From Trichosphaerium sp. ATCC 40318 (taxonomy: Eukaryota; Discosea; Flabellinia; Trichosidae), in NCBI GenBank assembly GCA_038496445.1, contig JALMLS010000176.1:1-26364 (forward strand): a stretch of 26,364 bases of DNA, written 5' to 3'. A model generated the notes under the pieces. The model ran no database searches. It worked only from the letters and a program-made list of their open reading frames with translations, and was not told the origin of the DNA. Below, one piece after another: positions 10,101-19,600 of this stretch (the stretch's first letter is position 1; each line of letters begins with the position of its first letter). The translations under genes were made by a program, and so were the position numbers.

Positions 10101-13100
10101 GTGTAATTTATATAAAGTATTTTTTATTGAAATCTACAAAAAATACATTAAGAAATGCTATAAAGAATACATAGAGAATTCTATATAAAATACATACACA
10201 ATTCCAAAAGTAATACTCTAAGAATTCTATGAGTAATACTTACGGAATTTCATATAAATTCAATGGGAATTAAGGAAGAGTTTTTCCGTCTACTTTTCCC
10301 ATAGGAAAACAGGGTGGATTACTTAAAAATTCCCATTTCTATTTTACTACTGAAGTTAGTCAAAGCTCACTTGGTCTGCACTTGATTTAATAGCATATGG
10401 ACCTACGCAAATGCCATACCACACAATGCTTTGACAGTAGCCATTATTGAACATAATTGGCATATAAATGTGTGAAAAACAGTTTTAAGAGAGAAATCTG
10501 GTAACGCGCCCCAATTATGGGCGTTTTAGGGATAAATTGGCCAACTTTCTCCGATTAATGGTATTTGAGGAAGAAACCACTCCGTGTACCCCATGTTAGA
10601 ACGCTACAGTGGTATACACACCAAAAACGCGTTTAGCACTCGAAAAATGCCCATTCGCAAAAAACCTCCAATTGGAGGTTTTTTTCTCCAGCTCTCATTT
10701 TTTTCTCCCCTCCATATGCATTTTTACACTCAATCAACGCCATACAGCCTCATTTACCAAATCAGGAGCAAAATTATTTATTTTTTTTTGACATTCTTGA
10801 TATATGCCCCAATGTGTGTTAAACCACGCAATTAGTGTTATAAGGCAAAGTTGTTTCAGAGCCTACCCATTTTTCGAGTTTTTTGGTTTTTTTTGGATTT
10901 TTTTGGATTGTTTTGGTTTTTTTCCTACTAAACACCTGCATTTGCCGGAACAGATAGCATTTAGGCTCTGCACCCATGCGTTGACCTTACGAGTGATATT
11001 GTAAACTAATTGGCTAAGCCAGGGCATAAAACTAAGTCTTGACCAGTTTATTGCCCACACAACACAAGGTACGCTAGAAAGTAGTTGTTTTAAAGCTGTT
11101 TGCCATAGGTTTTACAGGCTTAATAGGTGATATAAAAAAAACAAAACGTGTTAGCCGCCCAACCAGGTACTATTCCGCTAGAACTCGTTTCCGATGAGGT
11201 TGGTAGCTATTTTCATTTCTTTGTTTTAGTCTTGGTTTGGCTTCACCATGCAGGTCATTTGTTACTCTCAGTGCTGCCATCACAACAAAACAGCAATTTT
11301 TGTACGACTATTTATTTTGTGTACAAGAAACCAAGCCGGCGCTAACTCTTCTTTTAGGTTTTGTGCTATATCCATTCAATGCACTTACAGCAAGTACGAT
11401 CTGTTCTTTTAAGGTTATTTGATCACTGCAAAAAAGGACATGGGCAAAACTAAAGGTCACGGATGTAAACAAAAAAAAAATGTATTAATAAATGTGTTTT
11501 TATTTTTAGAACAGTTTTTACACGGTATAATACACCTGGTTTTGTGGTATAATCTACCAAGTTTTAAGGTATAATATACCATGCTTTATGGTATTATACT
11601 GTGTTTTATACCATGTTTTATGGTAGAATTATACCATATAATGCATTTTCAGGTGAAAAAATATGGTATAAATTTGCACTTTCTACTGTATATTTATGGT
11701 ATAATTTGGCTGTTTCATGGTATAAATCCTTTGATTTATGGTATATTATACTGGAATTTGTGGTATAAAATTGGAATCAATGGTATAATTATACCACAAA
11801 TTCATGGTATCTACCATAAAAACAGCTCAAGAATTTTAGACCTGAACAATCCACAGTGTGCTGCATGGTATAAAAACCCAAAAATCAAAAAGAAGGTTGA
11901 TCCCGGCAATGCTTTTTACTGGTACTTCAAAACAATTGGTATACTCTCTTTTTTTTGTCTTATTCTAATGCTGCTAGGCTTTCAAAGGATTGGCGTGCCT
12001 CATGGCCTGACTTTGGACGTCCATATAGACTCGGACTCTTTAACACAAACAATAAGGTTGAGACCCAATGGAAGCAATTCATGGCAATATTTGGTGCGTA
12101 AAAAGGTTTAAAAGAAAAAAACAAACTGATTACGTTTTAGGTTTTTCTCAGCATCGCTATGGTATAACACGCTGCATGACCATCTTACCAGCCATTCTGC
12201 TACACCACTGTGTTGTACAGAACTCAATTGAGACAACTGGAGGCACACACATTTGCAAATCACTCGCAAAACTAAAAAGCGAGGAAATGGAGCGCAAAGC
12301 TATGAACTTGCTGTTAAAAGTATGTGATTGGGTTTTTTTCTGTAAATGCATCAATAAATTAATAATACTGTAGCGACACATAACTAAAGTAGACCAAATT
12401 AATGGTGTTACTATGTATGCGTGTCTGGCTAGTGAAAAGAAAATCAGTTATCCAATTTCTTTGAACAACGCAACAGCCACTTGTGGCTGTCCGTACTTTC
12501 TCCACCATGGCAAGGTTTGCAAGCACATTGTGGCTTGTCGCCTTTTTGAGCAAGGTTTCAGCGAAGAGATGGTTGCAGATGAACGCACTATTTTTTTAAA
12601 TCGCGGTAAAATTTTACTTTTACTTACCAGCCTTCATTGACCTCTTTTTAGCTAGCGTTGAGCCTTTGAAGAGTCAGGATAAAGAAACAGCAAGAAAAGA
12701 AACACGACAGCGCAGGTTACGCTATAAAAAAAATAAATCAAACAAAGGATCAACAAAGTCATCAGCAATGCCAATCTCTTCATCACCAACACCTCCAGAA
12801 TCAGTGTGTAGCTCTCCCGGTTCTTTGTGTTCTCAGCACTCCCCAGAATCTATTTGTACTGGAAATATTATTATTGACGCAGTATTAACCCCTCCAAACT
12901 CCCCTCTACCTCCTGTGGCACAAAATAACCCTTCTTTATGTACCACACAGTGTGCACAACCTGATATTAGCACCTTGCAAACTATTGAAGCGTTTAGAGT
13001 TGAGAAATCTGTCTCTCGTACTATTTTTTTTTTTTTTTGAATACTTACCACTTATTTAGCTGTCCAAAAACGATCACAATCAGAGTTTTGGAAAGGGCTC

Positions 13101-13172
13101 AGTAAAGGTGAAGTGGAATTAAAATCACGACGTCGTGTAAAACGTGTTGATTACTCGAATACTTGTAAATAA
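7166..13172 (+). CDS. MULE transposase (MULE domain plus SWIM zinc finger), multi-exon
   Basis: Probable exons: 7166 to about 7620, 7669-7864, 7910-8060, 9113-9323, 11840-11938, 11977-12093, 12141-12319, 12374-12605, 12652-13017, 13060-13172. The N-terminus has a Cys/His-rich DNA-binding-like region (TCDSDCDC and VTIKGSHKSNW). The exon at 9113 encodes the core HKYGKKVVGIDSVYKFNAYS with a following GMVCED, as expected around the catalytic Asp of MULE transposases. Later exons carry FNTNNKVETQWKQF, a typical post-catalytic motif, and the SWIM finger CGCPYF-x5-VCKHIVA (CxC...CxH). The tail is Ser/Pro- and Arg-rich. Two junctions (8060/9113 and 11938/11977) do not keep frame, and the segment expected between the exons at 9113 and 11840 was not found. 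The gene is either damaged or carries exons I could not resolve. Confidence 0.8.
8062..8375. repeat. Inverted TATACC/GGTATA repeat array I
   Basis: About 18 short units of the form TATACCAC-T(n) and their reverse complements A(n)-GTGGTATA are packed into some 310 bp, many paired as GGTATATACC palindromes. The array starts right after a transposase exon (donor at 8061), so it lies in a presumed intron and could fold into many hairpins. Confidence 0.85.
8391..8844. other. Spacer between repeat arrays, possibly with a transposase exon
   Basis: This piece of ordinary sequence separates arrays I and II. Open stretches exist on + (about 8391-8572 and 8675-8845), but neither resembles MULE transposase and no phase-consistent splice pair is evident. 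A small exon here would explain why the exons at 8060 and 9113 do not join in frame. Confidence 0.3.
8845..9108. repeat. Inverted TATACC/GGTATA repeat array II
   Basis: About 14 more units of the same AGTGGTATATACCACT type run up to the acceptor of the transposase exon that starts at 9113. The unit is the same as in array I, with mixed orientation. Confidence 0.85.
9317..10354. repeat. Possible nested element with imperfect inverted ends
   Basis: The left end, CAGTGGTAAAATGAAAACGG, resembles the reverse complement of the right end, CAGTAGTAAAATAGAAATGG. Similarity continues for about 40 bp at roughly 75 percent by eye. The interior is AT-rich without a gene and holds TTAGGG-type repeats and short GAATTC/AATTCC-like motifs. 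No clear target duplication is visible. It may be a non-autonomous (MITE-like) insertion at the end of a transposase exon, or the inverted ends may belong to a decayed repeat. Confidence 0.4.
9518..9590 (+). repeat. Interstitial telomere-like TTAGGG repeats
   Basis: Four G-rich units, GTTAGGGTTAGGGTTAGGGC then AGGGTTGAGG, occur at 9518-9550, and a second short run lies at 9571-9587. The unit equals the common TTAGGG telomere repeat. It is internal to the transposon and short, so it is not a chromosome end. The strand could form a G-quadruplex. Confidence 0.75.
10356..11425 (-). CDS. Unidentified opposite-strand gene inside the MULE (5' end unresolved)
   Basis: On the - strand three exons join with canonical GT-AG sites and matching phases: 11425-11325, 11273-11171 and 11073-10936, about 114 codons in all. 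The product reads, in pieces, TLKEQIVLAVSALNGYSTKP, SLRVTNDLHGEAKPRLKQRN and LSFMPWLSQLVYNITRKVNA. A possible last exon is 10428-10356, ending VGPYAIKSSADQVSFD and TAA, across a large intron; another candidate lies near 10590-10546. The first exon lacks an in-frame ATG: the ATG at 11441 is one base out of frame. I do not recognise the family. It lies in the gap between transposase exons 9113-9323 and 11840-11938. It could be a captured host gene or an accessory transposon gene; MuDR also carries a second gene. Confidence 0.5.
10659..10684. repeat. Perfect 26-bp palindrome
   Basis: Two 13-base arms (A6-CCTCCAA and its complement) meet without a loop, giving a strong hairpin with an A/T run on each side. 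On either strand it resembles an intrinsic terminator stem, although the setting is eukaryotic. It lies in the large intron of the opposite-strand gene. Confidence 0.7.
11515..11830. repeat. GGTATA/TATACC repeat array III
   Basis: About 16 units of TATGGTATAAT type, in both orientations, form a third array immediately before the transposase exon starting at 11840. The GGTATA core is shared with arrays I and II, but the spacer bases differ (ATGGTATAA rather than GTGGTATAT), so the arrays are related and not identical. The exons following arrays II and III both start ACCTGAA after TTTTAG. Confidence 0.8.
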
Positions 13173-13215
13173 ATTTTTTTTAAAACACGTGGTTATTGCA
13201 ATGTTTGAACGTTAT

Positions 13216-13365
13216 TTGAATTTTATTATGCTTAAACAACACGTGAGCAATACAAAAACGCATCACGTACACGAGAAAACCAAACACCCAGAAACACAAC
13301 ACCGAGGGGTGAAAATACCCGCGCGGGGATTTTATCTCGAAAAGCGGGGATTTTCACCTCTCTCC
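13216..13365 (-). repeat. MULE right terminal inverted repeat
   Basis: Mirror copy of the left end. It ends CACCTCT-CTCC directly before the right target duplication, and contains CACGTG at 13240. Confidence 0.92.
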
Positions 13366-13374
13366 TGAGAATGG
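13366..13374 (+). repeat. MULE target-site duplication, right copy
   Basis: TGAGAATGG, identical to 6981-6989. Ignoring the element and one copy gives an unbroken MORN-repeat reading frame across the site. Confidence 0.9.
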
Positions 13375-13892
13375 GAGGCTACAGACTATGATGTCATACA
13401 CAAATGGTAAACTGCACGGGAATTATTCATGTTGGCATGTCAACGGAAAGCCTAGTGTTGTAAAATCATATGATAGAGGTCATTGTGTTAAATCAAATAC
13501 ATGGTATGCTTCTGGATGCAAGCGTGGTACTATGTATTACAAAGGGACTACAAAACGTATTAAAGAATGGTACGAAAATGGCAACTTATGCCTTTCTGGC
13601 TACAAGCGAGGTGACTCTGTTGAATTGAAACATTGATAATAATGGCAAGTGTAGACTCACTGAACAACACCACAAAGGAGCGAAACATGGGACAAGGACT
13701 GAACGGTGCAAAGACGGAAAACTACGCTCATTTCGTGCTTATGAGAATGGTATTCGTCATGGAGAATTTAAGGCATGTTACAAAAACGGAAACCAACGTT
13801 TTCTGTGCTACTATAAGGATGGTAAAGTAGATGGAGTAAAGGTTGAGTGGCATAAAGATGGTGCATTCAAATCAGTGAGGTTGAGAGTATAG
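13375..13892 (+). pseudogene. MORN-repeat protein, 3' part (split by the MULE)
   Basis: Reading on from the left flank, this part encodes about seven MORN-type units of roughly 22-24 residues, including SYTNGKLHGNYSCWHVNGKP, IKEWYENGNLCLSGYKRG, RAYENGIRHGEFKACYKNG and EWHKDGAFKSVRLRV, then TAG at 13890-13892. A one-base shift near 13630 separates the first half (stop at about 13636) from the second. With the shifts in the 5' part and the transposon, the gene is not functional as it stands. This type of repeat, with NG plus aromatic residues, is typical of MORN/YwqK-like proteins, which are expanded in some protists and giant viruses. The segment 13526-13624 recurs at 3119-3217. Confidence 0.75.
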
Positions 13893-14143
13893 CATACGTG
13901 AAGAACAAAAAAAACCTGAAATCAAATGATCAACATAGCTGAGTGACTCCATAATAAATTCTTCCCCTAGGTTCGAGACTCGTATCCTACATTACCTGTG
14001 GTCATTAGAATCAAACTGTTACAGCTACTTCTAGAAAATTAAGGACCAGGAGCTGAATCTGAGCCAAAGAAAAGGCAAGAACCTTGATTGATTAGGTTTT
14101 TATTTTTCAACAGCATCTTAAATAAAGCCACTCATCAGCCAGA

Positions 14144-15271
14144 ATGCGTTCTAAAACAGCATATGCAGGACCAAACAAGGTGCTAGATGAACCCAACCTA
14201 TTAGAAGTACCAACAGAGATAATCGCTTATATGCTAGAGTTTGTGGACCGCTCTGATCGATTTCAAGTATCTCAAACCTGTAACCGTTTATCGAACGTTA
14301 TTCACCATCACGTTGGATACGATTTTATCGTACTTCGATCTAGTGCATGTTGTGCTCGTCTTTGTGGAAGTCCTCTTCTAAAAAACACCCATATTGAGAT
14401 GCAAGGTTGGGGAACAGATTTTGAAGTCGCACTTCTTGCGGGTGTTGACTCGCTCGGAATTCGTGACAACGGCAACCTCACAGATGTAGGATTGAAGTAT
14501 ATTTGTGGTATACGTCGCTTGTCATTGTCTAGATGTACAGCAGTAACAGAAGCGGGTTTACTACCACTTACCAAGCACCTCAAATATATCTGTCTGGGAG
14601 ACAGTATGGCAGATGGAGTTGTTTCAGCTGCAGCGGGCGTTCATACCATAAGTTTGTTCCACAACAGATCAGTGACAGATGAAGGTATTTCTAAATTGGG
14701 GGGTGTACACACCATAGATTTAAGGCTTGCCAATGTAACGGACAAAGGTGTTTCAGCACTCGCTGGTGTACACACCATAAATCTGTGTGGACGTCAATGC
14801 ATCACAGACGAAGGTATTTCAGCGCTTGCTGGTGTACATAACATAGATCTATGTGCGTGCCCACTCATTACAGATGAAGGCATTTCAGCCCTCGCAGGTG
14901 CACATACCATAAGATTGAGTGAATGTGATCTCATCACAGATGAAGGTATTTCAAGATTGAAAGGTGTGAAGAAAATAGCTCTGTCAGGTTGTAAAGGAAT
15001 CACTGTATCGTGTATGAAAAGTCTTACTGGTGTGCATTCAATCAATCTGTCTCGTAATGTAAACGTAACAGATAAGTGGCTCAGTCATCTTTCAGGTGTC
15101 AAAGAGATTAACCTGGTTGATTGTCCAAATATCACAGAAAAAGGAATTGAATCATTAGCTAGCTTGCATAATATCCGTCTATTACAAGGAAGCTTCTCAC
15201 GTGAATTCATTGCTACTCTCGAAGAAAGAGGTGTGCATGTAGATGAGATTCCAGACTATTTGTTAATTTGA
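14144..15271 (+). CDS. F-box / leucine-rich-repeat protein
   Basis: An intronless frame of 375 residues starts at ATG 14144. Residues about 17-60 form an F-box (LLEVPTEIIAYMLEFVD, then FQVSQTCNRLSNVI). From about residue 90 to 365 there are some twelve leucine-rich repeats of 21-23 residues, with the core GVHTI-x-L-x5-[IV]TDEGISALA, close to the cysteine-containing (AMN1/FBXL) class. The expected role is substrate recognition in an SCF ubiquitin ligase: the F-box binds Skp1 and the curved LRR domain binds the target. The central repeats are very similar to each other even at the DNA level, which suggests recent repeat expansion. Being intronless among intron-rich neighbours suggests retroposition or another separate origin. 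Confidence 0.85.
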   Translation: MRSKTAYAGPNKVLDEPNLLEVPTEIIAYMLEFVDRSDRFQVSQTCNRLSNVIHHHVGYDFIVLRSSACCARLCGSPLLKNTHIEMQGWGTDFEVALLAGVDSLGIRDNGNLTDVGLKYICGIRRLSLSRCTAVTEAGLLPLTKHLKYICLGDSMADGVVSAAAGVHTISLFHNRSVTDEGISKLGGVHTIDLRLANVTDKGVSALAGVHTINLCGRQCITDEGISALAGVHNIDLCACPLITDEGISALAGAHTIRLSECDLITDEGISRLKGVKKIALSGCKGITVSCMKSLTGVHSINLSRNVNVTDKWLSHLSGVKEINLVDCPNITEKGIESLASLHNIRLLQGSFSREFIATLEERGVHVDEIPDYLLI

Positions 15272-16627
15272 AACTTAGCAATAAATATTGTACCAGCAAA
15301 TGCCCTACATCTTACCATGTTCTTTTTGTTCTTTGACATAAGATACAGGTTACACCTATCTTTTTTATCACTAATCTCTCCTGCTTAATAAACGACATGT
15401 GCAAAAAAAACAAACTCAAAAGGGGATTATGCGTAAACTCCAGCTCACCTCTGTATTGTTTAGGTTGCAAGAGTATTTTTTGATTTGTAGTTTTGTACAA
15501 GTGTAGTATCTTTTAGGAATAAAAACTGTCCTTAAAAAGTTCATCTATTTGGTCTTTTCACAAAATTGTACAACTCCACTGGCCAAACCATTATTCCCAT
15601 TACATCCCATCAATGCAACTCCACCTCATCACTCTTACATTTGGTCAACTGCATCCTATCCCTCCTTCAATAGATTGTGCTCAGTTTGAGTTTATAGCGT
15701 ACTATCTGGGTGTACTACCTATGACTATTAATGGAGCAATGGCGTACTTATTGGTATCAGCTTCAAATGACTTCAAGCTTGTAGGGTTTTTTTGACCTTT
15801 TTGTCTCTATTTTTGTGATACAGTTGTCTTTTAAGACGGCCAAAACGTGTTTGCTTAGGAATAGAACCCGAAACCTATTGTGAAATTTCACAAAAAGTAG
15901 TATAGTTTGGTACGTCACGAGCTGAGTTTTTCCGCTTGTTTGGTTTATCGTCGCCGGTCTGAACTATTTAAGAGAAGGTATAAGACTGACCTTCATAATT
16001 AAGTAAGCGTAGTTGTCGCGATATATATCTTGTAATCTAAAAATGATAATTCGGCTAGAGGATTTGACATGAAATAACACTATTTTGTGTTAGCACTACT
16101 CCTGATTTTTTGGGACAACTTGTGAACATAGTTAGCCTTTTGCAACTCTATAGCTATACCATTAGCGTATCGTTGTGGATTTCTTCACGTGAGCATTCCA
16201 ACAGAAAATCACGTGTGATACTAATCTGGAGCGGCTGTTTAAACAGTAAGCTTAATGTTACAATAGAATAACGTTATTTCAGGGCAAATCCAAAGTAGTA
16301 CAACTGAAACTAGTTGTTTTTTTTGTTTTATGGAAAGGAAATACACAAAAAAATCAATCTACTTTAATTGTTTTTTCGCTAAAGGTGACTGACACGAAGG
16401 CCATTTCCATTGAACTACACCCGCTCCAATGCGGAGTTGACTCCCAAGAATATAGTAATAGTTATTTTATACTATTTGCAGTTATTTTTTTCTAAAATTG
16501 TTTTTCTTACTTGTTAGCTGAATGCCTAAAAATAACCATTCCCTTATAATTTTACGACACAATCTGCAAAAAGACTGTACGGCTAATGACTTAACCTTAG
16601 TCGGTTATTCGTTTACATCACGATTTC
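15272..16627. other. Intergenic region (1.36 kb)
   Basis: No gene is well supported. A 60-codon frame at 15613-15795 with a hydrophobic-looking middle (IAYYLGVLPMTINGAMAYLL) could be a fragment, but lacks splice context. Two CACGTG sites lie at 16186 and 16210. On the - strand, 16424-16407 matches the start of a glycine tRNA but does not fold into a tRNA. Confidence 0.35.
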
Positions 16628-19600
16628 ATGGAGCCTCTCGTGACCCTCAATGAGGGGTTTGAATTAACAGCAAAGCAGTTATGCGATCTAGTTACGAACA
16701 ACATCAGTACGGTTATTGTAATAATACGGAACGTTTTTAACTTGTTTAGGCGATAACACCCTTGAAAAACTAGGTGGAGCTAAGAAACTAGCGGAGCTTT
16801 TGAAAACTGATCCATTAAACGGTTTACCTGATAGTGAAGGCCCTGATTACGACGAAAGGCGTAAAACGTATCTTTTTATTTTTTGTTGTTATTAATAACA
16901 CGTTTTCTGTAACTCCACTAGATACGGTGAGAACATTCCAAAACCACCTCCAAGGCCTTCTTTTATTAAGTTTATTTGTAAAGTGCATTTTGACGTGTGT
17001 TTGGTGCGTTGTAGCCTCATTGACGCCCTGTTTTATTCTGTTTAGATAATTCTTGCTCTGGTTTGTGCCGCTTCAAGCGTATGGAGTAGATGACCATTTT
17101 TAATAAATTACCTGACACACTAATAGATTGTCGCGTTAATATTCGGTGAAGATAAACGCACAGATTGGATAGAAAGTGCCGTAATTTTATTTGTTGGCAC
17201 GTGATTTTTTTTGTACCATTTTTGAGATTTTTTTTGTGTTTTTGTGTTTTTTTTTGAACCTTTGGTAACTGTTTGTTGTAGCTATTCTTATCTTGTTGGC
17301 GAATACTATATCACGTTATATTACCGCCTTAAAGTGCCAGAAGATCCCAACAACACGTCTTAACACAAGTCGATACACAGTAATGCGAGGTGGAAGCAAA
17401 AAACTGATAGACGAGGAAAGCCTTCTTGTAGGAGATGTTCTGCTTCTTAATGGAGGTGATAAAATTCCTGCTGGTAAAGTGGCCCCAGTGTCTTTTCTGT
17501 ATAATAACCATGTGCGTAGATGGAGTGGTCCTATCCTCAAATGATATGTATTGTGATGAAAGCGCAATTACAGGAGAGCCTAGTCCTGTACGAAAAGGTG
17601 ATTCTTCACCTATAGCTTTCCATGGGTGCAACGTTTTCAATGGCTATGGATCGGTGCTCGTAGTAGCTGTAGGATCAAATACAAGGAGGGCAGCGTTACT
17701 CGATTCGATAGAAGAGAACCTTGACCCTAACGATACTGAACTGAGTCCAACCTTAACTGCACTACCAGTGTATACGTACAAATTCGGAATCGTTGTAGCT
17801 ATTGTTGCGATTACATGTCTGCTCATACGGTAATTACAACTGCAATTAACCACATAGATTTACTTATGTTATACCTAGATGGTCCGTAGTAAAGTACAGT
17901 ACTAATAACGACCTATGGCGGAACGCAGATTTGGTTACAATTTCAAATTTTTTCATATTTTTTTTAACAATCATCGTTGTCACTCTCCCAGAAGGTACCC
18001 ACCCTTGTTGCACAATAATTTATACATGCAATACATACCTAAGAATAACTAACTGATGATGATTAGGTATTTATTCAGCAGTGGCTTTAGTATTGGCGGC
18101 AAACATAGCAAAGTTGCCTCCAACTGTACTAATAAGTAACTTTATGAGTTTCAAAGATTTAGCCCAAATAACAAAGATTGTTGCTGATAAAACAGGAACC
18201 CTCACACACAATCAAATGATTGTACGCAAGACGTACTTGGCAGGATCTTATACCAAAGATACCCTTCCGGATGAAAGGAAGAAATCAATCATGTCATACA
18301 TAGCAGAATGCGTCGCTGTTACTTGTGATGGCTATATAACCTTTCTACCAAATGGACAAACTGAGTACCATGGAGTTAATACTGATTGTGGTTTGTTATT
18401 ACATATCCAATCGCTAGGTTTTGACTATGAAAATATAAGAGGTGAAGCTGTAGTTGTAGACAAAATCCCATTTTCCCGGTACGACATGGTCTCTTTCTGT
18501 TCTTGTGACAACTTTGTTGAGTCTTTTTTTTTCTAGCATGAAAAAATACGAAAGTGTCATTGTTAAGACGGTTAATGGATATCGGTTGTACTGCAAAGGT
18601 TCTCCAGATAGCGTCATGAAATTAAGCACGAAAATGGTAAAATCAAAGACTAAACACGATACTATCGTTTGTGTTGGTATTAGTGATAAGTACAAAGAAA
18701 AAGTTGAAAAGAAATTAGATGAGGTAAGTTTGTTCTATTACTCTTTGTCTTTGTCTTCAAACCTGACACCTTATTAGTACGCTGAAGGTTTAAGGGCAAT
18801 AGCTATTGGATTCAAAGATATTCCAGCCACAAGCAATATTGGCAAAGTTATAGGTTCAGGAACTTCGGCATCAGAAATTTATGGTATTTGTAATGGATTA
18901 GTTCACCTTGGGATTTTTGGGTTTGCAGACTCTCTAAGACCAACTGCTACAGAGGCACACTTTATTCATCAAAGACGATAATATCTGCTAACTCATTGAT
19001 ATACTTAGAATATAGAAGAGTGGATTGGTGCAGGCATAGATGTTACAATGGTTACAGGTGATAACCAGATTACTGCAAAAGTTATTGCTACAGAATGTGG
19101 TATTCTCACAGACGGAGAAATAATCCAAGGTAGCCAACAAACTCTAAGATACATTGATCTATGTCTCTAATAGTATTTTAAGGGAGAGATTATGACAACC
19201 TTGAAGAAAGTGAACAAAAATCAAAAGATTTTCAAGTCATCTGTAGAGCTACTCCTAGAACCAAGGATCGTTATGTTGCAAATCTCAGAAAAAATCGTCA
19301 TATTGTTGCATGTTTAGGAGACGGTACTAATGATGCGCCAATGCTGTATACTTCAGATGTTGGCGTTTGTATGACAATGAACAGTTCAGCTACGGCAAGA
19401 GAAGCCAGTGATATGTATATCACTGACTTTAACTCATTTACACGTGCCATGATCTTTTCACATAATGTTTATGATTCTATATCCAAGATTACGCAATACG
19501 AGGTCACAGGTATGTATAAGTATTAATGTTGTTTCTGGCTTCAGATCACGATTAATCTTGTTTTTTTCTGACTTTTTTCTTCTTTTACAGTGTATCTTGT

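Larger units (their letters stand above)
6990..13365 (+). mobile_element. Mutator-like DNA transposon (MULE), complete
   Basis: The 6376-bp element has long terminal inverted repeats (about 150 bp, around 90-95 percent identical by eye), a perfect 9-bp target duplication, and a multi-exon transposase with a SWIM zinc finger. It interrupts a MORN-repeat pseudogene. The interior also holds three arrays of GGTATA/TATACC inverted repeats, a roughly 1-kb segment with inverted ends and TTAGGG-like repeats, and an opposite-strand gene segment. The nearly identical ends and intact duplication suggest fairly recent insertion, but some transposase junctions do not keep frame, so this copy may be inactive. 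Confidence 0.92.

Noticed and set aside
13960-13985. T-loop-like GGTTCGAGACTC as part of a tRNA
   Set aside because: No matching D-arm, anticodon arm or acceptor stem can be found at the right distance on either side.
16407-16424. 18 bases on the - strand identical to the start of a glycine tRNA (GCGGGTGTAGTTCAATGG)
   Set aside because: The D-stem does not close, and no anticodon arm, T-loop or 3' acceptor strand follows. At most it is a tRNA-derived relic.
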